A stretch of DNA of 64,000 nucleotides from Collimonas sp. OK307 (GTDB taxonomy: Bacteria; Pseudomonadota; Gammaproteobacteria; Burkholderiales; Burkholderiaceae_D), in assembly GCF_900113705.1 (NCBI RefSeq), contig NZ_FOQI01000021.1, positions 1 to 64,000 on the forward strand, given 5' to 3'. Under the pieces are notes generated by a model. That model saw only the letters and a list, made by a program, of their open reading frames with translations. It had not been told where the DNA came from and did no database searches. The position numbers and the translations under genes were made by a program. Position 1 is the stretch's first letter. Each line of letters starts with the position of its first letter. Below are positions 16,798 to 24,770 of the stretch, piece after piece.

Positions 16798-19368
16798 TCA
16801 CACTTCAGCGATGCGTTTCGCAATATGCGCCAACGCCTCTTCCACCTGGTCCACCAGAATCAAACAAAGATCCCCTGGCGACAGATGCGACAGCGCCGTA
16901 TCAATAGCGACAAACTCACCATTGATTTCTTCAGTCGACGTGGTCCGACGGGCATTTTGCAAGCCCTCGCGCAACAGGCCGAGTACTTCGCCATCGGCGC
17001 GGCCACGCTGGCACTGATCCTGATACAAAATCACCTGGTCGAAAGCATCGCCCAGGATTTCTGTCTGGTGACGGATGTCGATATCGCGCCGGTCGCCGGC
17101 GCCGCTGATAACCACTGAGCGGCGTTTGGCCGGCATGCTGTCAATCGCCTTTACCAGAGCCTGGATCGCATCGGGATTGTGGCCGTAGTCGGCAATCAGG
17201 GTCGCGCCGCGATAGTCGAACACGTTGAAGCGGCCCGGTGCGGTAGCTGCATCGTTGATAAAGGTGCCGAGGCCGGTCCGAATCACTTCCCAATCCAGAT
17301 CCAGAGCCCAGGCGGCGGCGATGGCAGCCATGGCGTTTTCGATCTGGAAACCGATGGTACCGTTACGGGTCAGCGGGATATCATGCAGCGCGATCCGATG
17401 TTCTTGCTTGCCCTTGGCGGCGACGATGGCATTGCCGTCCTGATACACCACACGATGTCCCTGCGCGCGATGGGTAGTCATCAGCGGGTGATGGAAATCG
17501 TGGGCGAAGAAAGTGACCGAGCCAGGGCAGGATTTGGCCATGCTGGCGACCATAGGATCGGCCGCGTTCAAGACTGCGTGGCCGCCAGGGGCGACGTTTT
17601 CGACGATCACGCGTTTTACCACGCTCAAATCTTCGACCGTGCTGATATAGCTCAAGCCGAGGTGATCGCCCATGCCGATATTGGTGACCACGGCGACATC
17701 GCAGCGATCGAAACCCAGGCCCTCACGCAAGATGCCACCGCGTGCAGTTTCAAATACGGCGGCATCGACGTCAGGATGCATCAAGACATTACGGGCGCTG
17801 CGTGGGCCACTGCAGTCGCCGGTGTCGATACGTTGCTGTTCGATATATACGCCATCGGAATTGGTCATGCCGACGCGTAATCCCTTGCGTCCCAGCAGGT
17901 GGGCGATCAGGCGCACGGTAGTGGTTTTGCCGTTGGTGCCTGCCACCGCTACCAGCGGGATGCGGCCATTGTCACCGCTGTCAAACATGGTCGACATGAT
18001 CGCAGCACCGACTGCGCGGCCTTTGCCGTAGGAAGGGCTGATGTGCATCCGCAAACCAGGTGCGGCGTTGACTTCCACCACGCCGCCTTCTTGTTCTTCC
18101 AGCGGTTGATGGACGTTGTTGCAGACCACGTCGACGCCGCAGATATCCAGTCCTACCATTTGCGCTGCAGCCACGGCACGCGCCGCCATTTCAGGATGGA
18201 CATCCTCGGTGACATCGGTCGCCGTGCCGCCGGTGCTCAGGTTGGCGTTGTTGCGTAATACCACGCGTACACCTTGCTGTGGAATCGAGTCGGCTGTGTA
18301 ATGCTGTTTGGCCAAAGTCGCCAGGGCAATCGCATCGAAGCGGATCTTGGTCAGCGAGGTTGCGTGGCCATCGCCGCGCAGCGGGTCGCTGTTGACTTGT
18401 TCCACCAGTTGGCCGATGGTGCGCACGCCGTCGCCGATAACCTGCGGCGGATCACGGCGAGCCGCGGCTACCAGTTGGTTGCCGACTACCAGCAGGCGGA
18501 AATCGTGACCTGGCAAATAGCGCTCGACGATCACTTCCGAACAGATTTTGGCGGCGACTTCAAAGGCTGCCATGATTTGTTCACGGGCAGTGATGTTGAC
18601 CGCCACTCCCTTGCCTTGATTACCGTCGCGTGGCTTGAGCACCACCGCGCCGGCGATTTCCTGCGCTGCAGCCCAGGCCTCTTCGGCGCTAATGACAACC
18701 CGGCCCATAGGCACCGGCACGCCGGCCGCATTCAGGAGTTTCTTGGTCAGGTCTTTATCCTGGGCGATCGATTCGGCGATCGCGCTGGTATGGTTGGTTT
18801 CGGCGGCCTGGATGCGACGTTGCCGGCTACCCCAGCCGAACTGCACCATGCTGCCGCCGGTCAGGCGCCGGAACGGAATTCCACGCATGACGGCCGCTTG
18901 CACGATGGAGCCGGTGCTTGGGCCGAGGCGAATGTCTTCGTCCAGTTCCTTCAGGTTGGCCAAGGCGCTGGCGAGATCGAAGGGCTGGTCTTGCAGCGCT
19001 GCCAGGCATAGTTCCTGCGCCAGCTGGAAAGCCATCTTGCCGACTTCTTCTTCGGTGTATTCAACGATCACCTGGTAGACGCCGGCTTCCACGGTAGGTA
19101 CGGTGCGGCTGAAAGTCACCGGACATCCGGCTTCCGATTGCAGTCCGAGCGCCGCAATCTCCAGCGCATGCGCCATTGATACGACTTCGTTCTTGCCACT
19201 GGTTTGTAAAAAACCGATCTGCGGAAAGCGTTCACGCAGCTTGGCTTCAAAACCGGTAATGCCAGCAATGGCGCGTTCGGCCTCGGTGCAAGACACGATG
19301 GCTTCGATAGCGGTATGTCGACTCCACAGATTGGGGCCGCGAAGTACTCGGATACGTGATACGTCCAT
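16798..19368 (-). CDS. cphA: Cyanophycin synthetase (full-length)
   Basis: Builds cyanophycin, a poly-Asp backbone with Arg side chains used as nitrogen and carbon reserve, in the cytoplasm. 856 residues: N-terminal CphA domain (1-160, opening RIRVLRGPNLWSR); ATP-grasp ligase domain (about 205-450, with VLKPRDGNQGKGVAVN and VVEVNAAPG) that adds Asp; and Mur-ligase-like domain (about 470-856, P-loop VAGTNGKTTT near 476-483, later HNPDAIQALV and SGAGDRRD) that adds Arg. Both ATP sites look intact. The ATG at 19368 follows AGGAAAA and is preferred over a TTG six bases upstream. It lies 80 bases downstream of cphA'. Confidence 0.95.
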   Translation of the reverse strand: MDVSRIRVLRGPNLWSRHTAIEAIVSCTEAERAIAGITGFEAKLRERFPQIGFLQTSGKNEVVSMAHALEIAALGLQSEAGCPVTFSRTVPTVEAGVYQVIVEYTEEEVGKMAFQLAQELCLAALQDQPFDLASALANLKELDEDIRLGPSTGSIVQAAVMRGIPFRRLTGGSMVQFGWGSRQRRIQAAETNHTSAIAESIAQDKDLTKKLLNAAGVPVPMGRVVISAEEAWAAAQEIAGAVVLKPRDGNQGKGVAVNITAREQIMAAFEVAAKICSEVIVERYLPGHDFRLLVVGNQLVAAARRDPPQVIGDGVRTIGQLVEQVNSDPLRGDGHATSLTKIRFDAIALATLAKQHYTADSIPQQGVRVVLRNNANLSTGGTATDVTEDVHPEMAARAVAAAQMVGLDICGVDVVCNNVHQPLEEQEGGVVEVNAAPGLRMHISPSYGKGRAVGAAIMSTMFDSGDNGRIPLVAVAGTNGKTTTVRLIAHLLGRKGLRVGMTNSDGVYIEQQRIDTGDCSGPRSARNVLMHPDVDAAVFETARGGILREGLGFDRCDVAVVTNIGMGDHLGLSYISTVEDLSVVKRVIVENVAPGGHAVLNAADPMVASMAKSCPGSVTFFAHDFHHPLMTTHRAQGHRVVYQDGNAIVAAKGKQEHRIALHDIPLTRNGTIGFQIENAMAAIAAAWALDLDWEVIRTGLGTFINDAATAPGRFNVFDYRGATLIADYGHNPDAIQALVKAIDSMPAKRRSVVISGAGDRRDIDIRHQTEILGDAFDQVILYQDQCQRGRADGEVLGLLREGLQNARRTTSTEEINGEFVAIDTALSHLSPGDLCLILVDQVEEALAHIAKRIAEV

Positions 19369-19403
19369 CAACAAGTTTTCCTATTTTTTCCTGCTAGTAC
19401 TAG

Positions 19404-19442
19404 TCAAAAAGCAGGGTGGGCAAAAATTTGCCGACCCTGCTT
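19404..19442 (-). terminator. Terminator between cphA' and cphA
   Basis: On the minus strand AAGCAGGGTCGGCAAA pairs with TTTGCCCACCCTGCTT (one mismatch) and is followed by TTTTTGACTA. It starts seven bases after the cphA' stop and ends about 40 bases before the cphA start, so it should reduce readthrough and set the cphA:cphA' ratio. Confidence 0.7.
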
Positions 19443-19448
19443 AAATTT

Positions 19449-21605
19449 TTAAACCATCTCGAAAGTCTCTATCCCTGCGCGTATCAAGTCGTGAGAGATA
19501 TCCAGCGCCCAGGCAGCACCAACCGCCGCCAGCACGTTTTCAACCTGGAAGCTATCTTTGCTGCGTGCAATCAATGGCACAGTGGTGATGTCGGCCAGCA
19601 GCATTTCGCTTTTGCCGACCGCCAGCATGATCTGGTCATTACGGATAAAGACGGCGCGCCTGCCTTGTTCAAGCTGTTCCGCAATCACTGGCAGGGCAGG
19701 GTCGACGCCAAAGAAAATCACTTCGCCGTCGCACAGCGGCGCCATGCCGGCCACCAGCGGATCGGCCGCGTTCAGTACCGCGACGCCGCTCGGCAGGACG
19801 ACATCGACCTGGGTGCGGGTGACTTTTACCATTTCCTCGGCATCGGCGATGTAGTAGTGCGGCGAGCTGTCGTCGGCGGCAATGTTGGTGACGACGCCGA
19901 CCTGGCAGCGATCATAGACCAGGCCTTCCGACAAGATAGTGTCATGGCTATTCTCAAACACGGCCGCGTCGACCGCGCGGTTGATCAGTATGCGCTGCGC
20001 CGATTCCCAATTGGCGCGGTCGCCTTTTTCAACTTGCCGTTGCGCGAAATACAAACCGTCGCCGCAAGCCAGGCCTACATGGTTGCCGCTCAGATGGAGT
20101 TGCCAGGCAATCAGGCGCGAGACGGTGGTTTTGCCATGCGTGCCGGTGACGCCGACAATCGGGATGCGGCCATTGTCAGCCGCCGCAAACAGGTGTTCGA
20201 TGATGGCTCTGCCGACCGGGCGCGCCCTGCCTTGCGCCGGTTTCAGATGCATCAGCAGGCCAGGGCCGGCATTGACTTCGACAATAGCGCCGCGTTGTTC
20301 TTCCAGCGGCCGGGAAATATCTTCCGCCACCAGGTCGACACCGGCAATATCCAGGCCCACCACGCGCGCAGCCAGCGAAGCTGCCGCGGCAACGCTCGGG
20401 TGCACCAGGTCGGTGACGTCGATGGAGACATTGCCGTTACGCTGGATTAATACTTGCAGGCCTGCAGCCGGAATCGATTCACCGGTAAAGCCTTGCCGTT
20501 CGAGTTCGACCCGTACCACAGGTTCTTCGTCCAGCAATACCGGGCTGAGCGGGCACTCTTCAAGTTCGCCACGGCGCGGATCGGAATTGATCTGGTCATC
20601 GATGAGTTGCCGGATTGTCGAAGTGCCATTAGCGGTGATTGAAAGCGGCTCGCCGCGCGCAGCTGCCGCCAGCCGGCCACCGACAATCAACAGCCGATGC
20701 TCATTACCGCGAATGAAGCGTTCGACAATCACGCTGCTGCCTTCTTGCAATGCGAGCTCGTAAGCGGTTTCGATTTCGGTGCGGGTATTCAGATCGGTGA
20801 ATACGCCGCGACCGTGATTAGCGTCAGAAGGCTTGACGACCACCGGCAAACCGATATCTTCGGCCGCTTCCCAGGCCTCGGCGGCGCTTTCCACGACTTG
20901 TCCTTCAGGGACCGGCACACCGCAGGCTTGCAGCAAGGTTTTGGTCAGGTCTTTGTCGCTCGAGATACTTTCGGCGATGGCGCTGGTCTGATCGGTTTCT
21001 GCGGTCCAGATACGGCGTTGGCGAATGCCATGGCCGAGCTGGACCAGATTGCCTTCAGTAAGGCGGAATGAGGGGATGCGTCGTTCGTCCGCGGCTTCGA
21101 CGATGCAGGCCGTGCTTGGCCCCAGGCAGCGCGAGTCGACCATGCTGCGCAGTTCGGTGATGCTAGCGTGGACGTCGAATGGTTTGTCTTCAATTGCGGC
21201 CATCACCAGGTCGCGGGCCGCGTGCAGGGCGGCGCGGGTTACTTGCTCGTGGCGTGCGCGGACCGCCACTTTATAGACGCCGCGCACCGAGGTGCTGCGC
21301 GCCTTGCCGAAACCGCCCGGCATGCCAGCCAGGTTTTGCAGTTCAAGCGTGACGTGTTCCAGGATGTGGCCGGGCCAGGTGCCGTCCTGCAGCCGCTGGA
21401 CAAAACCGCCGCGTTCGCCGTAGCTGCAGCGATGCTCGATCAGGGACGGCAGCCAGCTGGTCAGGCGCTGGTTAAAGCCGGGCAGGGTATTGGACGGGAA
21501 ATCTTCCAGTTCGCCAATGTCGATCCACGCCTCAAGGGTTGATCGATACGTCCAGATGTTTGGTCCGCGCAGCGACATGATACGGAGGATTTCAATGTTT
21601 TTCAT
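19449..21605 (-). CDS. cphA': Cyanophycin synthetase homologue CphA' (lacks C-terminal Mur-ligase subdomain)
   Basis: A 718-residue paralogue of CphA. N-terminal domain (IMSLRGPNIWTYRSTLEAW), ATP-grasp (about 220-460, VVKPSDANHGRGVFTD, IVEVNAGPGL) and Mur-ligase P-loop VTGTHGKTT (about 487-494) are present. The protein ends at IETFEMV where CphA continues for about 150 residues with the terminal ligase subdomain. Shorter CphA' partners paired with CphA are known in betaproteobacteria, so this is a family form, not a break. The truncation makes normal Arg ligation doubtful; it may elongate differently or help CphA. No strong ribosome-binding site precedes the ATG at 21605. Confidence 0.88.
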   Translation of the reverse strand: MKNIEILRIMSLRGPNIWTYRSTLEAWIDIGELEDFPSNTLPGFNQRLTSWLPSLIEHRCSYGERGGFVQRLQDGTWPGHILEHVTLELQNLAGMPGGFGKARSTSVRGVYKVAVRARHEQVTRAALHAARDLVMAAIEDKPFDVHASITELRSMVDSRCLGPSTACIVEAADERRIPSFRLTEGNLVQLGHGIRQRRIWTAETDQTSAIAESISSDKDLTKTLLQACGVPVPEGQVVESAAEAWEAAEDIGLPVVVKPSDANHGRGVFTDLNTRTEIETAYELALQEGSSVIVERFIRGNEHRLLIVGGRLAAAARGEPLSITANGTSTIRQLIDDQINSDPRRGELEECPLSPVLLDEEPVVRVELERQGFTGESIPAAGLQVLIQRNGNVSIDVTDLVHPSVAAAASLAARVVGLDIAGVDLVAEDISRPLEEQRGAIVEVNAGPGLLMHLKPAQGRARPVGRAIIEHLFAAADNGRIPIVGVTGTHGKTTVSRLIAWQLHLSGNHVGLACGDGLYFAQRQVEKGDRANWESAQRILINRAVDAAVFENSHDTILSEGLVYDRCQVGVVTNIAADDSSPHYYIADAEEMVKVTRTQVDVVLPSGVAVLNAADPLVAGMAPLCDGEVIFFGVDPALPVIAEQLEQGRRAVFIRNDQIMLAVGKSEMLLADITTVPLIARSKDSFQVENVLAAVGAAWALDISHDLIRAGIETFEMV

Positions 21606-21743
21606 GAGTGAGCAATGAGGCTATGCAATAAGGCTTATGAGGCGTGAGTGCTGAGATTTTTGAGTGTGCCAGCTTTAATATTCTTGTATTCGACACCCTT
21701 TAGCTAGCTGTAACGCGCTAAACCGTGAATTGGTTTACAGAGA

Positions 21744-21780
21744 GTTACCAAATATAGAAAAGATATGTTTAATTGGTAAC
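21744..21780. promoter_or_regulatory. Palindrome between divergent cyanophycin transcripts
   Basis: GTTACCAA (21744-21751) and TTGGTAAC (21773-21780) are perfect inverted half-sites separated by 21 AT-rich bases, in the 307-base gap between cphA' (minus) and the ABC gene (plus). The size and place fit an operator serving both directions. The binding protein is unknown. The rest of the gap contains only the -10 and hairpin listed next. Confidence 0.45.
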
Positions 21781-21812
21781 GAAAAGTAACATTTCTGAAA
21801 AACACGATAGGA

Positions 21813-21818
21813 TATAAT
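21813..21818 (+). promoter_or_regulatory. Candidate -10 element for the ABC/DUF1854 operon
   Basis: Perfect TATAAT, preceded by GA, 95 bases before the ABC start codon. No convincing -35 lies at 16-18 bp, so an activator may be needed; the palindrome at 21744-21780 ends about 33 bases upstream. Confidence 0.45.
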
Positions 21819-21872
21819 ACTTGCGGCAGACGATGTGCGCCAATTAAGGCGATTTCACACAAAATTCCATCC

Positions 21873-21896
21873 GGTCCGTGTAAAAATATACGGGCC
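21873..21896 (+). promoter_or_regulatory. Leader hairpin before the cyanophycin ABC gene
   Basis: GGTCCGTGTA, loop AAAA, TATACGGGCC: a continuous 10-bp RNA stem with two G-U pairs and a tetraloop, ending 16 bases before the ATG at 21913. No Shine-Dalgarno sequence is visible in between; instead a four-codon mini-ORF (ATG CCG TTT AGA TGA, from 21902) overlaps the start codon. Confidence 0.45.
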
Positions 21897-21912
21897 ACAC
21901 CATGCCGTTTAG

Positions 21913-24234
21913 ATGAAAAGCAACCCAAGCAACCAATTTTCCCCTGTGCCTACCACCGGTATTTATTTGTCCCATATTTTGACCGCTTCCCTGCGTGCCG
22001 AAGTGACAACTTTGCTCGCGCCTGGCGAGGAAGTGCTGGCGTCGCTGGAAGTCGACCTCAATGCGTCACTGCATTTTGCGCACGGCGTGGTGTTAATCAC
22101 CAATCGCCGTGTACTGGCAAAAATGGACGCAGACAGCGGCTGGAGCGAATGGGCCTACCGGCCGGGCTTGATGCTGGGGCATCATGATCATGCCGGCGTC
22201 GGCAGCCTGGAATTGCACGATGAGCAACAGCAGCTGGCTTGCTGGCGTTACACGCTCGGTCTCAACCTGGAAGCGCTGCGCCTGATTAAAGTCTTCGAGC
22301 AGCAACGCGACGATCATCTGGCGGGACGCGCTGCGTTACGCGAAGAACAGGCTACGTGCCCGCAATGCAAAGCGCCGTTGCCGCCTGATAGCGATGAATG
22401 CCTGATTTGTCCCGAAAAAGGCGAAGCGCCATCGTCGACCTGGGCTTTGTTCCGGCTCGCGCGTTTTGCCAAGCCGTACAAAGGCATGCTGGCGCTGGGT
22501 TTTATCCTGATGCTGATTTCTACCGCTGCCACGCTGGTGCCGCCTTATCTGATGGGGCCGTTGATGGACAATGTGCTGATTCCTTATCAAAACGGCAAGC
22601 CGATCAATCACGACCTGGTCAAGCTCTATCTGTCCGGTTTGCTGGCTTCGGCCCTGGTGGCCTGGAGCCTTGGCTGGGCCCGTACCTATATTTTGGCTTT
22701 GGTCAGCGAGCGCATCGGCGCCAATTTGCGCACCACCACATATGAACATCTGCTGCGCTTGTCGCAAGAGTATTTCGGCGGCAAACGTACCGGCGACCTG
22801 ATGGCCCGCATCGGTTCCGAAAGCGATCGTATCTGCGTCTTCCTGTCCTTGCACCTGCTGGACTTCGCGATTGACGTGCTGATGATCGTCATGACCGCCG
22901 TGATCCTGTTTTCGATCAATCCCTGGCTGGCGCTGGTGACCCTGGTACCGTTGCCGTTCATCGCCTGGATGATCCATCTGGTACGGGACAGGCTGAAGCA
23001 CGGTTTTGAAAAGATCGACCGCATCTGGGCCGAGGTAACCAATGTCCTGGCCGACACGATTCCAGGGATTCGCGTGGTCAAGGCGTTTGCCCAGGAAAAG
23101 CGCGAAGCCACGCGTTTCCGCGATGCCAACCAGCACAACCTGCTGGTCAACGACCGGGTCAATAAAATCTGGTCCTTGTTCTCGCCGACGGTAACTCTGC
23201 TGACCGAAGTCGGGCTGCTGGTGGTCTGGATCTTCGGTATCTGGCAAGTTTCCAAGAATGAAATCACGGTCGGTGTGCTGGCCTCGTTCCTGGCTTACAT
23301 CAGCCGCTTCTATACCCGACTCGATTCGATGAGCCGGATCGTCTCGGTAACGCAAAAAGCCGCTGTCGGCGCCAAGCGTATCTTTGAAATCCTGGATCAT
23401 GTATCGAGTGTGCCAGAGCCGGCCAACCCGGTTCATCTGGAGCATGTCAAAGGCGCCATCGAATTGCGCAACATCGGCTTCCGTTACGGTAACCGCGCCG
23501 TTATGCGCGACGTCAACTTGACGATTGCACCGGGCGAGATGATTGGCCTGGTAGGGCATAGCGGTTCCGGCAAAAGCACGCTGGTCAATCTGATTTGCCG
23601 TTTTTACGATGTATCGGAAGGATCGATACGGATTGACGGCGTCGATATCCGTTCGATGCCGATCTCGGAATATCGCCGCAATATCGGACTGGTGCTGCAA
23701 GAGCCATTCCTGTTTTTCGGCACGATCGCGGAAAATATCTGCTACGGCAAACCGGAAGCAACGCGGGAAGAAATCGTGGCCGCAGCACGTGCCGCCCATG
23801 CCCACGAATTCATTTTGCGCTTGCCGCAAGGTTACGACTCGCTGGTCGGCGAACGCGGCCAGGCTTTGTCCGGCGGCGAACGCCAGCGTATTTCGATTGC
23901 CCGCGCGTTGCTGATCGATCCGCGCATCCTGATCATGGATGAGGCCACGTCGTCGGTCGATACCACTACAGAAAAAGAGATCCAGAAAGCGCTCGATAAC
24001 CTGGTGCAGGGCCGTACCACGATTGCGATTGCCCATCGTTTATCGACCTTGCGCAAGGCCGACCGGCTGGTGGTGCTGGATCGCGGCCAGATTGTCGAAG
24101 TCGGCAGCCATGATGAGCTGATGCTGCGCGAAGGCGCTTATTATCGTCTCTATCAGGCGCAGTTGCGCAACGTCGACGCCGAGCCGACGCTGGTCGATGA
24201 AGATAGTGCAGACAGTGATGAAAGCGTCGCATGA
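21913..24234 (+). CDS. Cyanophycin-associated ABC exporter with N-terminal extension and zinc ribbon
   Basis: A 773-residue half-transporter. Residues 1-140 are a non-ABC domain (PGEEVLASLEVDLN, LITNRRVLA) that resembles bacterial PH-like folds. Residues 149-166 hold CPQC...CLIC, a four-Cys zinc ribbon. About 180-480 is a six-helix exporter membrane domain, and about 515-750 the ATPase: Walker A GHSGSGKST, Q-loop Q596, signature LSGGERQ, Walker B ILIMDEATS, H-loop H708. It belongs to the ABC family repeatedly found with cyanophycin genes. It is divergent from cphA' and overlaps the DUF1854 gene by ATGA. Transported substrate unknown; a homodimer is inferred. Confidence 0.85.
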   Translation: MKSNPSNQFSPVPTTGIYLSHILTASLRAEVTTLLAPGEEVLASLEVDLNASLHFAHGVVLITNRRVLAKMDADSGWSEWAYRPGLMLGHHDHAGVGSLELHDEQQQLACWRYTLGLNLEALRLIKVFEQQRDDHLAGRAALREEQATCPQCKAPLPPDSDECLICPEKGEAPSSTWALFRLARFAKPYKGMLALGFILMLISTAATLVPPYLMGPLMDNVLIPYQNGKPINHDLVKLYLSGLLASALVAWSLGWARTYILALVSERIGANLRTTTYEHLLRLSQEYFGGKRTGDLMARIGSESDRICVFLSLHLLDFAIDVLMIVMTAVILFSINPWLALVTLVPLPFIAWMIHLVRDRLKHGFEKIDRIWAEVTNVLADTIPGIRVVKAFAQEKREATRFRDANQHNLLVNDRVNKIWSLFSPTVTLLTEVGLLVVWIFGIWQVSKNEITVGVLASFLAYISRFYTRLDSMSRIVSVTQKAAVGAKRIFEILDHVSSVPEPANPVHLEHVKGAIELRNIGFRYGNRAVMRDVNLTIAPGEMIGLVGHSGSGKSTLVNLICRFYDVSEGSIRIDGVDIRSMPISEYRRNIGLVLQEPFLFFGTIAENICYGKPEATREEIVAAARAAHAHEFILRLPQGYDSLVGERGQALSGGERQRISIARALLIDPRILIMDEATSSVDTTTEKEIQKALDNLVQGRTTIAIAHRLSTLRKADRLVVLDRGQIVEVGSHDELMLREGAYYRLYQAQLRNVDAEPTLVDEDSADSDESVA

Positions 24235-24701
24235 CAACACATGATTTCAAACTAAGCCGCAATACCTTTGGCCGCCTGGTATTCACCAGCGTGGATGGCG
24301 ACGTGCATGAAGGCGTGGTGCCGGTACGTGCTTTTCCTATCGGTGCGCCGGATGACGGCATTTCCCTGGTGAGCAGTGATGGCCAGGAGCTGGCCTGGAT
24401 TTCACGCCTGACGGATTTGCCGGATGCAACCCGGGTCATCGTCGAACAGGAATTGGCGAGCCGCGAATTCATGCCGGAAATCCGCCGGATTCAACGGGTA
24501 TCGAGTTTCACCGCGCCCAGCACCTGGTACGTAGAAACCAATCGCGGCGATGCTTCTTTTACGCTGAAAGGCGAAGAGGATATTCGCCGTATCGTAGCGA
24601 CCAGCTTATTGATCGCCGACAGCCATGGCGTGCAGTTTTTGATACGCGACACGCAGGCCCTGGACAAAGCCAGTCGCAAGATTCTGGACCGGTTTTTGTA
24701 G
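24231..24701 (+). CDS. DUF1854 protein of the cyanophycin locus
   Basis: A 156-residue soluble protein with no signal peptide or membrane helix. Visible family-like blocks are FGRLVFTSVDGDVHEGVVPVRAFPI, GISLVSSDGQELAWI, EFMPEIRRIQRVSSF, TWYVETNRGDASFTLKGEEDIRRI and LLIADSHGVQFLIRD. DUF1854 proteins recur beside cyanophycin synthetases and this type of ABC exporter; no biochemical function is established. Its ATG overlaps the ABC stop (ATGA), so the two are translated together and may act as one system. It could be a regulatory or adaptor subunit for the transporter. The stop overlaps a palindromic repeat. Confidence 0.82.
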   Translation: MTTHDFKLSRNTFGRLVFTSVDGDVHEGVVPVRAFPIGAPDDGISLVSSDGQELAWISRLTDLPDATRVIVEQELASREFMPEIRRIQRVSSFTAPSTWYVETNRGDASFTLKGEEDIRRIVATSLLIADSHGVQFLIRDTQALDKASRKILDRFL

Positions 24702-24768
24702 GGTGGGCACTTATGCCCACGCGGATGGTTGCGCCTCAGCGTGGGCAAAAAAACCTGCGAACCCTACA
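24697..24768. repeat. Palindromic repeat of the GTGGGCA type, probable bidirectional terminator
   Basis: A 72-bp element bounded by TGTAGGGT (24697-24704) and ACCCTACA (24761-24768). Inside lies GTGGGCA-CTTA-TGCCCAC (24703-24720) and later GTGGGCAAAAAAA. Similar GTGGGCAA/TTGCCCAC hairpins occur at 45154-45177 and, degenerate, at 19409-19442. It separates the convergent DUF1854 and pseudouridine synthase genes. Confidence 0.6.
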
Positions 24769-24770
24769 AT

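Noticed and set aside
19449-21605. cphA' as a frameshifted or truncated pseudogene
   Set aside because: No remnant of a C-terminal Mur-ligase subdomain is seen after the stop; a terminator follows at once, and short CphA' partners are a known family form.
22336-24036. 566-residue minus-strand frame opposite the ABC exporter
   Set aside because: The plus strand carries all ABC motifs; the antisense product is low-complexity in Asp/Arg/Gln and has no ribosome-binding site.
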